Positions 1-11,400 of a DNA stretch of 64,000 bases are shown piece after piece (the first letter of the stretch is position 1; each line of letters starts with the position of its first letter). This DNA is from Aquatica leii (lineage: Eukaryota; Arthropoda; Insecta; Coleoptera; Lampyridae), in assembly GCA_035610365.1 (NCBI GenBank), contig CM069432.1, positions 174,032,035 to 174,096,034 of the forward strand. Direction: 5' to 3'. The notes under the pieces are model-generated. The model saw only the letters and a program-made list of their open reading frames with translations. It had not been told where the DNA came from and ran no database searches. A program made the position numbers and the translations under genes.

Positions 1-1809
1 GTTCTACTTCTTTTTGTTAAGCTTTAACCATCAATTTATGCAGTTCTTTGTAACGTCCCGTTAGAGTTCATTACATTAAAATTCAATTTTACATTCGTTT
101 ATTTTTTGCAACTAATATTGCACGTAAATTTATTCAGTTTGGCAACGTCGCGTTGTTTCTCTCGACCTGAGTTACAGCTTAAGCTTGTACTTCCGTTTGT
201 ACAATCTGGCGTAATTCACGTGAGTGATGCGAGGAAGACAAAATTTTCTTGATTATGGCGTAAAAACGCATACAATTTAATTTTTATTCATTCCATCTAA
301 TTATAGTGATTTCAAAATGTTACGCAATATTTAGACAAAGGAATTTATTTTAAAGGCCGTTGTTGTAAATACAGCGTGAGTACAGCATGTCATTCAAAAA
401 ACCATTCTAATTTTTTATATTTAGGGTTTTTTTATTTTCTGGTGTTTCATTTCTAACTGAATCATTTATTTTGGTTTTGTCGTTTAATTACTGGATTTTT
501 CGTTATTGGAGTTTATTATACATTGGTTTTTGCTTGCTGTTGTGTTTGGAAATTTACATTCGTTCGGACGAATCTTATCACTTCAAGCAAGTATGTGCTA
601 AAAATAGAAGATATACGATAACGTCATATCATATGGTGAGTCAACTGGAATTAAGTTACTACATTTTACATTCAAATAATCAAATTGTGTTATTAAAACT
701 TTTCACTCATAACAAATTAATCGTTTACTATTTTTGCATTTAATAGCAATTAATAATTAGATGTAAGATTTTACGCTTTTTATTCATCACCAATTTAAAG
801 GTGATTGGCGCCCTAATGTTTTATTTTAAATCCTGTTTTATTTCTAATATGTTTAATTCAAATATTGTTCATTGTTCTCTAATGTAAATAGTATATTAAG
901 TTATAGTTAATAAATTAACGGCGTTCACGTCTTTGTATTTACTTGCATTCAACCCACACCCAGAGGTCTGTGCTTACGATTGCTGCCGTGGTCAAATTAT
1001 TATTTTTACTTTTATTATACGTTCTTTATTCGGAATAATTTTTTATTACATCTTCTAAAAGAATACAAACTACAGGCTTCTTATTTTTATTTTTACTGCT
1101 TATTATAGAAAGAAATGCGTTATATAATAACAAAAAAATGAACGTACTATCTTTTCAGTCATATTTACAATAAATCAAAGTTAAATTCACTTACGAACTT
1201 TTTGTTTATACTTTTAAGAAACGTGTTCAACTTATTTTTGGCTATGCCGGTACAAACGAAAATATTTGTTGAACATTTGACATATACTTTTCCCAAATTT
1301 CGACGTTGCCAAACGTTTTGTAACCATTCTACTAAGCTAAATTGTAACTAACTAAAAGGATTTTAAATATTACTATGCATACAGTTACTATAGTTAGTGA
1401 TATGTAAGTTGTTACTAACAGGTTAGCTGTTAGAAACATACTACACGCGGAACTATGCATACGGCTAACTGATTCTAACAAGCAATTATTGAACTAATTG
1501 ATTATGTCTATCAACATGTAAATACACTTTGCTTCTCCTGTGAAGTTTTTGATTTGTAATTATAACTTAGTTGATGCAGGTTAATGGTGTTTAGTAACAT
1601 TTTATAGTAACTATACATAAGTAGTTTCCTAGTTCGACGTTAGTAACTTTTTAGTTGGCTCTTAAATCCACTGTGCATAAAGCTATTAATCTTTATGAGT
1701 TACTATTAAAAAAATAACCGAACAAAAAAATTAACAACAGAAAACTACTTTTGCAGCAGCGTAAACTTTGCGTTAATTTAATATTAACTGTTATTGAATA
1801 TCGTGAATA
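1..1809. other. AT-rich intergenic stretch without a supportable gene
   Basis: No reading frame here has domain content, and the open frame at 471-743 has no recognisable composition. The only structure I see is four degenerate copies of an ACTATGCATA-like decamer in the same orientation at 1372, 1452, 1610 and 1670, in a context rich in short GTTAGTAAC/GTAACTAAC strings. This could be the worn interior of an old transposon. I saw no promoter or RNA gene. Confidence 0.5.
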
Positions 1810-3335
1810 CCCAACCAGTAACAATTTCATGTTTTAAAAACGTTACAACGTTTTAAAATAGTCGAAATAAAAAATGTTTTTCAAAAAAATATTTTTATTG
1901 CGTTTTAAAAATATTTCATTTAAACATTGATATTGAAATATTTTAAAAATGTTTTCTAAAACATTTTTTAGTAACATAAAAAACGTTTTTACTTTATTAG
2001 AAATGATACTTTTGCTTGCTTTTACCTATACACTTTTTTCTTTTATGTATTGTAACAAAAACACAACTATATAAAATTTTGTTACATATTATTAATAAAT
2101 ACATATTAAATCTTTTCGTTTTTCTAAAAACTTTTTTGCAAATTTGAATTAAGTACTTAATAACCGCGTTTGCGCAAAGTACCAGTATCTGCGTGAAAAG
2201 ACGGCGATTTTGTATATTATAATGATTATAATTGCATCATATTTTAAACTTTAACGAATCAACAATTTCCATAGTATTACTCGCTATGCTGTGTAATGTA
2301 TTGATAGTGCATCAGTTTAAGCGTTTTCTAATTTGCGTTTTAGTGAAACTGAAATAGATACTTTTAGTGTATGTCAGCAAGAAATTTTGCTAAAGTGTAA
2401 TATTGTTTGTTACAGCAGTGGTACACTAAAACGTTCATTCTATGTACTTCATGATTTCCATTCTTTGTGATGTTTTAAGGTTATCAAACTGATATGATGT
2501 TGGCCAAATGGGAGATTTGAACGTGCACAATAACCAATTAATCTTGGTATGTAATTTTTTCTGATAATGATGCAGCATTATTTGGTGTGTACAAAGTTTC
2601 AAACTGTTGGATTGTTAGTTGTTCTGGTTTTCGTTTTTACACAAAGAGAGTACATGCAGTATTAATCATAAGTTTTCTTATTTTTTGGATAGGATCCTTC
2701 GGTGTCGAGGAACGACAACAATAAAAGCAAGCTTTATTGTTCAGGCCTTAACAACAGATAATATAAATTTGATTAATTGGAAACTTTTGTGAGGACTATT
2801 ATAATTATATTAATTAATATAAAGCAATTACATGAATAATGTTTGTTTTACTTTTATGTTAATGTGTTAATTTTTGTTATAAGCACCAAATGCATTTGCA
2901 GCCACATGAAATTGAAGTATTTTGAATGCACAAAGATTGTATTATCTATATTTTGTAAGCATTTTAGAACTGGTTCTATAATAATGGTATAAATGTCAGT
3001 TAAGTTATACTTAGTTTGATTGTAGAATGCTGTCGTTATTGGCTGTGTTATTGGTTAGTATAAATAAAACTAACAGCCAAATATGTCAGTATTTTAAAAT
3101 TAAAGGAAGTATAACTAAACTTACATTTATACCATGATTGTAGATCTGCCCTTAACCAAATTGCAATATTAAAAAAAGCGTTGATTACACATTTTTTATA
3201 CATTCATGTAACATTTGTAAAATATTATAAATAATATTTTTTAAACATTTTTAAAATGTTTTTCTAATATTGACTTATATATATCTTTTGAAAAACGTTG
3301 AAAAAACGTTTCAAAATGTTTTTTTGTTAATTGGG
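1810..3335 (+). mobile_element. CCCAA-terminal DNA transposon, copy 1 (non-autonomous)
   Basis: About 1.5 kb bounded by inverted ends: CCCAACCAGTAACAA at the left and, read from the right end inwards, CCCAATTAACAAAAAAAC. Both ends run into subterminal arrays of AAAACGTTT/AAAATGTTTT motifs. The block recurs in reverse orientation at 13474-15134, and the outer part of one end recurs at 17754-17960, so it is a dispersed family. No reading frame of transposase size is present, so it is probably non-autonomous. The internal motif starting GGATAGGATCCTTCGG near 2688 is one arm of the palindrome that copy 2 keeps whole. No clear target duplication is visible. Superfamily not assigned. Confidence 0.75.
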
Positions 3336-4285
3336 AAAGTGTGGGCTTTAACAAAACAATTTATTTACTATAAATACTATCGATTCATATGATTCATATT
3401 TTTCAAGTAATTTCCGATATGATTTTAGTAAACTAATCATAGTTACTATGACACAAATGCGATAATAAAACTGAAATAAAATTAAAACAAAAAATTGTAA
3501 ATTGTGTATAAAGTAAATTTTAATTATTTATTCGGTATTATTGTTTTGAAATTGGTCAAATTGTTCTACCAACACTCAAATTAACGTTTTTTCTTTTCTG
3601 ACTAGCAGTACATAAAATTTATCAGCATATTATATTGCACGTGAGATAAACAATATGCTATTGCTCCAGTTTGATTACACAACTTGCTTCCAGACTTATT
3701 TCATATCAAAAAGTTTATTGATATACTCTTCCTGTTAACTTACAGTATAGTAAATAGTAAATGAAATATTCCGACTAACTTAAATTTTGTTCAAGATTGC
3801 GTGCTTTGACAGAAAGCAACTATTCTGAGAAAGTGCCGTTTCGATTATAGACAGTTTTAATAAATTGATCACGCGTTACTGATAAAAATAATGAAAAACA
3901 ACGGTAATAAATTTCAAATATCGATGCTTTTCTAAATGCAAAATTATATTTCAGTTTTTTTTTTATTTTTCACATGAAATGAAAATTTCTTGTCATCATG
4001 TCGTCGAGTATAACTATAACTTATTATTCAATGCTATAACACAGATAATAAACACACTGGTTACCGGTCATCTGAAACGATATCAATAAAATAAAATAGT
4101 TTTTGGGTAAATGGTGTATATATTTATTAAAAACTCACAAGTTTTCAAACATGGTCTACGTTCTTCTTCAGGTGACAACCCAAATATGCCCACTGTCCTT
4201 TTAAAAGGTGACAGTGTAGGTATCTTTTCATAACTTCATGACAAAAGGTACAGGTAAAATTGAAAGATGGCACTGTGTATTGTAA
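3336..4285. other. AT-rich spacer, no feature seen
   Basis: No coding frame, repeat unit or terminal motif could be recognised between the CCCAA element and the piggyBac scrap. Short open frames on the minus strand here are shadows. Confidence 0.4.
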
Positions 4286-4497
4286 TGGAAGCAAGTAAAA
4301 GATAGTTACAATGCAGCAATATCTGAAGCCATGCGTCGAAATAGATTCGAACATATTTTAACTAATATTCATTGTTGCGACAATGCAAATTTAGATGCCA
4401 TAGATCAGTTTGCTAAGGTTCGACCACTTGTTCAAAAGATGAATCAAAGATTTTTGGATTTTGCCCCAGTAGAACAGAATCATTGCCTCGACGAGGT
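4286..4497 (+). pseudogene. piggyBac-type transposase fragment
   Basis: One frame, open for about 70 codons, reads like the N-terminal part of a DDE_Tnp_1_7 (piggyBac) transposase: a W-K-Q-V-K-D stretch, then AMRRNRFEHILTNIH, then FAKVRPLVQKMNQRF. These match the family pattern of the RNRF block followed by the K-V-R-P-L block that precedes the first catalytic aspartate. The frame stops at the point where the SIDE motif should follow, and no ends or target duplication are visible. It is a relic; the element was broken before or during the arrival of the hAT element immediately downstream. Confidence 0.7.
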
Positions 4498-4813
4498 GCT
4501 TCAGTGACCGTTGTTGTCACTGTGACAGTCCTGACTATACAACGGCTACACTTCGGGTGACCGTTGTAGTCATAACCCCAGGGGCGGACCGTGAATTTGT
4601 GGGGCCCTGGGCTAACACTACTTGGGGGCCTACCTAATTAATCAAACTATTTGCCATTTTGTCAAAAACTGTTCTTTATAATGATGTATAAGTATACGAT
4701 ATAGGAAAATATTAGGGCAATAAAATATTTTTTTAATTTAATATCAGTATGACTTACATAGACCGCAACTGTAAGACTATTGCAAAATAATTTAACATGT
4801 TTATAGTTACATT

Positions 4814-7472
4814 TTATACAGCAACCTTTCTGCATTTCTGTGCTGCAAATTCCTTTATTTGCTCATCACATTGTAAGTCCTTTGTTAAATCTGAATGTAT
4901 GGACAGAACGGATAAATAATTTAATCGATTATTCGACATTGTTGTCCTATATTTGTTTTCTATATAGGACATCCTGGAGAAAGAGCGCTCGGCTTCACAG
5001 CAAGTGATTGGCAACGTTGAAAAAATCTTTAACATAGTGTAGCAATTTGGGAAAACATCAATAAGTTTCTTTTCATAAATTAGCTTAAACATTTCACTGC
5101 AAGAGGTGTAAGACTCTAGCTTAGATTGTAGTAAGTAAGACTTAAACTGAATGCACTCATTCTCTAAATGTTTGTCGACGTCATCTGGATAATAATCAAT
5201 AATATTACGTACACTTTCCAGATCTATGTTTTCCATATTATTGTCCTGCAAATCCATTAAAAATTTGAATTTCTTACTATATGTCTCATAGACTTGGCTT
5301 CTTCTATTTAAATCCATAATCAGCTTATCTAAAGCAACGTTTAGCATGTCTCTTTTAAATTTTTCTGCGCCGTAAACTGTGATTTTGTCTGTAGATTTAT
5401 CTGAAAATTTTGAAGTAATGCGTCTTTGTTTATGTCACTGTATTCTGTTCCCACACTGGTACTTAATTTTTTAGCTTTCTCTTCGTATTTCTTTAGTTTC
5501 TGATCTCATTGATGTCGTATGTTGCTCACGAACTCTTTTAATAACATAATTAACTTGTCACCTTCACAAATATCCAAACCAGGACTCTGTAATTTTTTGT
5601 TAACTAAATTGAATCTCTCTAAAATTTCTTCCCAAAAAATAATTAAAATTGCGGTATCGAGTTTTGCCAGTTTATTAAATAAATTTCGTGCCTCATTCGA
5701 AAATCGACTTTCTAGTTTCTCACCCTCACTTTCATAATATTAACATAATTATTCTTTAAAGCTTTGATAGCATCATAGTGACAAGACCATCTGGTCTGGC
5801 TTAAACTTTTTAATGTAAATTTTAGTTTTGTTTCGCGAGTTAGAAGGGTCGAAGCAGAAAAGAATAGTATATTAAAACACAAGTTACAGAATGAACGCGC
5901 TTCAAGCACGAGACCGGGTTTCATACACGAGCCGCGCAGCGGCGAGTTTATGAAGCGGTCGAGTGATTGAAACGTATTCTATGACGTGTGCTTTATACTA
6001 TTTTCTCTATTTCGATACAATATTTAAAATTTTTCGTATAATTTTAATTTTAAAACAACATTGGGAAACTTATATTTTATTGAATTGGCAACACTTACAC
6101 TTTGACATATTGAAGTTTATGTGTTAACCTAAAATCTCATACAAAATTTATTTCTTTATACCTTTATAAGTAAATAACTTTGTATTAATAGGACGTTTTC
6201 ATTTGATCTTGGCATCAAAATTTGAATTTTAATTGTTAAGTTCCAATAATTTTGATTTCTTTTTCATGTAACGTCAACTTACGATGCAGAGATACCAACT
6301 TTGAATAAACTAACATTACCAAAATTCGTGTAAGAATTTGATTATTCTTACACGGATTTTAGTGTAAGAATCGCTAATTCTTATGTCGAAATAGAGAAAA
6401 CATATTTTTTGCACAACTCCAAAAAAGTTCACTATTTCGGTTACAACCTTAACGGATTCTTGACCAACTAGGTTAAGAGAATGCGCAGCACACGGCACAT
6501 AATCCGCGGATTTATTTTGTTGTTGTAGTAGTGCTTGTACACCATTGTAGTGACCCGCCATATTAGTATAGCGTTGTCGTAAGACTGCCCTCTACAATTA
6601 TCCAGTAAGAGTCCATTTGTTTCTAAAAAGTCTTGTAGAATATTAAATAAATATAAGCTAGTATGACTATTAATTTTAATCAACGATACACTTCTTTCAT
6701 ACACTTTTCCCTGAAAACGGTAACGTAATACAATAGCAAGTTGGTCATCATGAGACAGATCTGGGGTTGAATCCATCACAATTGAATAGTACTTTGTCTC
6801 GTCTGTATTTATTTGAGTAATAATTTGTTTAATTATCTGTTTTCCCATAATCTCAATTATTTCCTCATATACTGTTTTTGATAAGTATGATATTATTGGT
6901 TTTGGCCGAAGTTCTAGTTGTTCAATATGATCACGAATGAATGGGTCGAACTCTGCCAATAGTTCCAGAGCACCGATAAAATTACCATTATGTGGAGAAT
7001 CAAATATTTCCTCGAAACAAAAAACACTATCAATGCTGGTTGAATAACATAACCACGATCTTTTCAGTAATTGGCCATTAATAAAATCATTATTTAGCAA
7101 TACTGGCCACAAGCCCACGTCAACATATTTCTCAAACTCAATATTTACTAAATTTCTTTCCGCCTCGGTATTACTGTCCTCTTGCTGAACAACAATATGG
7201 TTCTTAGAGAGATCATAGGGTTGATGGTGGTCAATATCTTGCACATTTTTTTCTTGGTCTTGCGATTTTCCGCTTCCTTTGGTTGGATTTTCTTCGGCTA
7301 AGGTCCCTTCATTTTCGCTTGTTAATGAATTTGTAGCTATTACATTCCCGTCTTTATGTTCTGATCCTAATTTAAAAAAAGTTTCAATTTTTGCACATTT
7401 ATTTCTTTCTTTTTCTCGATCTAACTGTAATTTTCGTTTTTCAGCTCCACTTCTATATTTTTTAGCAGACAT
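4814..7472 (-). pseudogene. hAT transposase, ZMYM1-like, broken
   Basis: Reads from 7472 down to 4814 in pieces. The first piece (7472-6468) starts with a basic N-terminus (MSAKKYRSGAEKRK) and contains the IVMDSTPDLSHDDQL segment and the RGQSYDNA motif typical of ZMYM1 / 52-kDa-repressor-like hAT proteins. A frame change near 6560 leads to the N-M-A-G-H-Y-N-G-V-Q segment and the C-A-A-H-S-L-N-L motif. About 500 bp of foreign DNA (5890-6398) then splits the FFGV/FFSAST region. The last piece (5347-4814) is the C-terminal dimerisation domain with CCEAERSFSRM. It has a shifted frame and an insertion, so no functional protein is expected. Confidence 0.85.
5890..6398. mobile_element. ~500-bp insertion inside the hAT transposase gene, with hairpins
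   Basis: This block separates two stretches of hAT transposase that should be adjacent. It contains an inverted repeat TTTTCTCTATTTCGA (5999-6013) versus TCGAAATAGAGAAAA (6381-6395). Just inside the right arm are two consecutive stem-loops: an 11-bp stem CGTGTAAGAAT/ATTCTTACACG with a 6-nt loop (about 6328-6355), then a shorter stem built from TGTAAGAAT/ATTCTTA (about 6361-6384). A GC-rich patch with GCCGCGCAGCGGC lies near 5932. It has no coding capacity. It is probably a MITE or other small non-autonomous element; class not assigned. Confidence 0.6.
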
Positions 7473-7965
7473 GTTATAAAATACGATTTAGATATTTTTC
7501 TGAAAATAAACCGAGCGAGAAATATAATCGATGTATGTGTGATTCATAGTTACTTACTAAAAGCAGGTATAATAATCTTATCTTATAAGTAAAATAAAAT
7601 ACGAGAAAATCAGGTCTTTATATAACTTTTAACTAACTGTAAATATAGTACACTATAAACAAAAACGCTTAGTCAACTTTTACTTTGACGTCGCGTACAG
7701 AAGTTGCGGTGATAAACTATTGCATAAAGTCTGTTTGAGTTTGAATGCGTTTGCGAAAAAATATACCGAAAACTTCCGCTCGATTAGCGCGCACACCGCC
7801 CACACTGGTTGATTGACGTGAGCGTTACTGACCTTATGATTTTAGATTTTTTTTTAATTCGCAATATTGTCCATTGTCTTCAATGAGGGCTGGGGCCCCT
7901 TATATCTGCGGGGCCCTGGGCTGCAGCCCAAAAAGCCATATTATAGATCCGGCCTTGCATAACCC

Positions 7966-8188
7966 GTCGGAAAGCCATCTCTTTTACTAATTTTGAAATT
8001 AGACAGTATGCCATCCTCGCACAACATGTTATATATTTCGTCAGAGATGCTTGTTCTGCTTTGCAGAATAATTCGGTTCCATCAGAGTATCATCTCGGTC
8101 AGACGTTCTGTTTGGCAACATATCGTTGTAATGTGAATTTGAAATTTGACCGCAGCTTTCCAGATTGTGTGCGTCTCACTGTGGACTA
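7966..8188. other. Short unassigned stretch between hAT and Gypsy elements
   Basis: This is the continuation of the pre-hAT target sequence up to the Gypsy target site. One frame is open across 8061-8188, but I cannot assign it to a family. With the hAT and Gypsy insertions removed, it would join 4498-4578 on the left and 12856 onward (BEL/Pao gag) on the right. Confidence 0.35.
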
Positions 8189-8365
8189 TGTTAGAGATGT
8201 AAGGTTGGCAACACGAAGTAGTAATCCAACAGTTTTTGAATTGATACTTCATCTTGCCACCAACCGCCGATGTGGAAGCGTGTAGTTTTTTGTATCATGT
8301 AAGTTTAATAAATTATTAAGTAAAACGACAGTGTTAAATAAATAAATAAAAAGAAATAATAAACA
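8189..8365 (+). repeat. Gypsy 5' LTR (177 bp)
   Basis: Begins TGTTAGAGATG and ends AATAATAAACA, identical to the copy at 12674-12850. It is preceded by the GACTA target duplication and followed directly by the primer-binding site. Confidence 0.95.
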
Positions 8366-8380
8366 TGGCGCAGTCGAAAA
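8366..8380 (+). other. Primer-binding site of the Gypsy element
   Basis: TGGCGCAGTCG directly abuts the 5' LTR. The TGGCGCAGTCG start is the type used by several insect Gypsy elements (17.6/297 group), where it is read as a tRNA-Ser primer site. The tRNA assignment is from knowledge of those elements. Confidence 0.75.
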
Positions 8381-8456
8381 ACGAAAATTAAGTAATAAAT
8401 TAAAATTAAATAAAAGACCAGGTTAAATTAAGAAATTAAAAAGAAATAACAGCAAA

Positions 8457-11400
8457 ATGGCGACGAACAAAGCTGTTACACCTGCTGAATTGTGTTTCGA
8501 AGGTAATATGGCAGAAAATTGGGAATTCTTCAAGCAGAAATTTAATATTTATTTGAAAGCGAGTAAACAAGGAGATGAAGATGAAGAGATGAAATTATTT
8601 GTTTTACTTAATTTAATTGGGGATAAAGGATTGAGGATCTACAATACTTTCAAGTTTGAAGAGAACGAATCAAAGAATGACTGTAGTATAGTTTTAAAAA
8701 AATTTGATGATAAATTTATACCAATGCGTAACCCAACCTACGAGAGGTATAAATTTTTTACAAGAAATAAGGCCACACATGAAACGTATGATCACTATGT
8801 CACAGCATTGCGAGAATTGGCAAACACGTGTGAATTTGGTACATTAGCCGATAGTCTAATAAGGGATAAATTAATATTAGGGATACAAGAAATACATATT
8901 AAAGATCGGTTGCTAAGAGAAATTAATTTAACGCTCCAGAAAGCTGTAGAAATATGGAAAGTTGCAGAAGTAACAGCGCAACAACTACAGGAAATAAATC
9001 AAAACAACAACCATAAGATGCCAGAAGAAATTAATATGGTACAGAAGACAAAAAACCTGTCAAAAAATTGTTTGAGCCAGGGTCAAGATCAACAAAGTCG
9101 AACAATTCAAAGAGCTGCCGTATATCAAGATCTAGCGAGTCCATCAACATCACAGGGCGATCCAAAAATATCACAAACGAGGTTTCAAAATACCAGATGG
9201 CCAAGGTACGTGCAACAGAACCAGTTCCAAAAGACTTCCAATAGTAAGTTAGATACATATAGAAATTGTATAAAAAATTGTACGAGATGTGGTACTACTC
9301 ACACCATAAATAATTGTCCTGCTTATGGGAAAGAATGTTTAAAGTGTAAAGCATTAAATCACTACGCTAGAATGTGTAATAAAAGGGTAAATTTAGTTAA
9401 TTTAGAAAATTATAGTCTTGAGGGTAACGATCCAGACTTGTTTTTTGTAGGTAATATAGAGAATATTAAGAACGAGAATAAATGGGTTGAAAATTGTCTG
9501 ATAAATAATAAGTTAGAAGTTTCATTTAGACTGGACACAGGAGCTGAATGTAATATTATACCACTGCAGGTCATACGTAAATTAGGAATTTATATTGAGG
9601 AATTTGATAAACCAATAGGTATTATTTCTACTATCACAGGTGAAAAAATCGAGCCTTTAGGAACGTGTGTATTAGTATTAAATTCTACAAATAATTTTCA
9701 TTTAAAAGTTAGGTTAACATTCTATATAATCGAGGTCAATAAACCAATTTTAGGGTTAGATGCATGTAAAAAGTTAAATTTAATTAAAAGAGTAAGTAAC
9801 GTTAATTCAATAGAGTGTAATAATTCAGAAATTAAAAGGATAATTAACCATTACAATGTTGTTTTTGAGGGCTTAGGGTGTCTAAAAGGAAAATATCACA
9901 TACAAATTGACGAACAAGCTATTCCTAAAGTGCATCCACCAAGGAAGGTGGCTTATGCACTTCATAATAAATTAAAAGTAAAGCTATCAGAATTAGAAAA
10001 TAATAATGTAATTGAGAAGGTCGAGGAACCTACGGAGTGGGTCAATTCATTGGTAATTGTACCAAAAAAGAATTTCGATTTAAGGATTTGTATAGATCCA
10101 AGGGATTTAAATAAAGTCATAAAACGTGAACACTATTATATACCAGGTTTAGAGGATATAATAAGTAAATTAAGAAATGCTAAAGTTTTCAGTGTTTTAG
10201 ATTGTTCAAACGGGTTTTGGCAAATTCAATTAGACGAGGAAAGCAGTAAGTTATGTACTTTCAATACGCCATTTGGACGATACAAATTCTTAAGATTGCC
10301 ATATGGAGTTTCATGTGCTCCTGAAGTTTTTCAAAAGAAACTTGGACAGATTTTCGAATCTTTAGAAGGTGTAGATACATACATTGACGATATTTTAATA
10401 TGGGGTGAAAATTTTGAACAACACAATGAAAGATTAATTAAAGTACTCGAAAAGGCAAAAGAGAATCATATAAAATTTAATTTAAATAAATGCAAATTTT
10501 GTGTCAAAGAAGTCAAATACATGGGTCATTTATTATCAGAAAATGGGTTACACACAGATACGAGCAAAGTTTCAGCAATAAGTAATATGACGGAACCAAA
10601 AGATAGAAAGGATGTCGAAAGATTTCTAGGGTTAACTAATTATTTAAGCAGGTTTATACCCAATTATTCAGAGGTTACCGAACCTTTAAGTTTAAGATGT
10701 TTAATTAGAAAAGATATTTTATTTCACTGGGATCAGGAACAGGTTAGGTCTTTTGATAAATTAAAAAACTTATTAATTAATGCACCCGTATTACAATTTT
10801 ATTCCAGAACAGATGCAATAATCATTTCATGCGATGCATCGAAAGATGGACTAGGGGCAGTGTTAATGCAAAGGGATGCACCAGTTGCTTATGCATCTAA
10901 AGCATTAACTGACTGTCAACGTAATTATGCACAAATTGAAAAAGAAATGTTGGCCATAGTATTTGCATGTAAAAAATTTCACCACTACATTTTTGGTCGT
11001 AATGATGTTACAATTGAAACAGATCACAAGCCATTAATTAGCATTTATAATAAACCGTTAACTACAGCACCCGCTAGACTACAAAGAATGTTAATTATGA
11101 TACAACAATATACTCTAAATTTAGTTTATAAAAAAGGCAAGGAATTGTTTATAGCCGATTGTTTGTCGAGAGCATTTGAAAATAATATAGATGAAATATT
11201 TGAAGACAAATGTAATGAAATTGAATTTCAGTTATGTATGGTTAAAGAATCACTACCGGTTTCAGAGAGTAAATTCGATTTATTTAAATCTGAAATTAGT
11301 AAAGATCAACATTTAATAAGATTAATAGACTTAATAAAAAACGGGTTTCCAGATAGTAAAGATAATTTAGAAGATGAATTCAAAAAATATTGGTCGTATC

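Larger units (their letters stand above)
4579..7957 (-). mobile_element. hAT transposon (ZMYM1-like transposase) with 8-bp target duplication
   Basis: A 3379-bp element with terminal inverted repeats CAGGGGCGGACC (left) and CAAGGCCGGATC (right, read inwards), flanked on both sides by the 8-bp direct repeat CATAACCC (4571-4578 and 7958-7965). The 8-bp duplication and CAGGG-type ends are diagnostic of hAT. Just inside both ends there is also a GGGGCCCTGGGC block. The transposase lies on the minus strand (4814-7472) and is broken. The element landed in a sequence that contains a repeated TGACCGTTGT(T/A)GTCA motif. Confidence 0.93.

Noticed and set aside
471..743. 90-codon open frame near the left edge
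   Set aside because: Hydrophobic, low-information composition in AT-rich DNA, with no domain, splice context or conserved pattern.
790..830. Retroviral-type primer site (GATTGGCGCCC)
   Set aside because: Only a short match, with no LTR to the left and no gag-like frame to the right.
6320..6398. Helitron 3' end
   Set aside because: A hairpin is present near the end of an insertion, but the CTRR tip and a TC start were not found, and an inverted repeat is present, which Helitrons lack.
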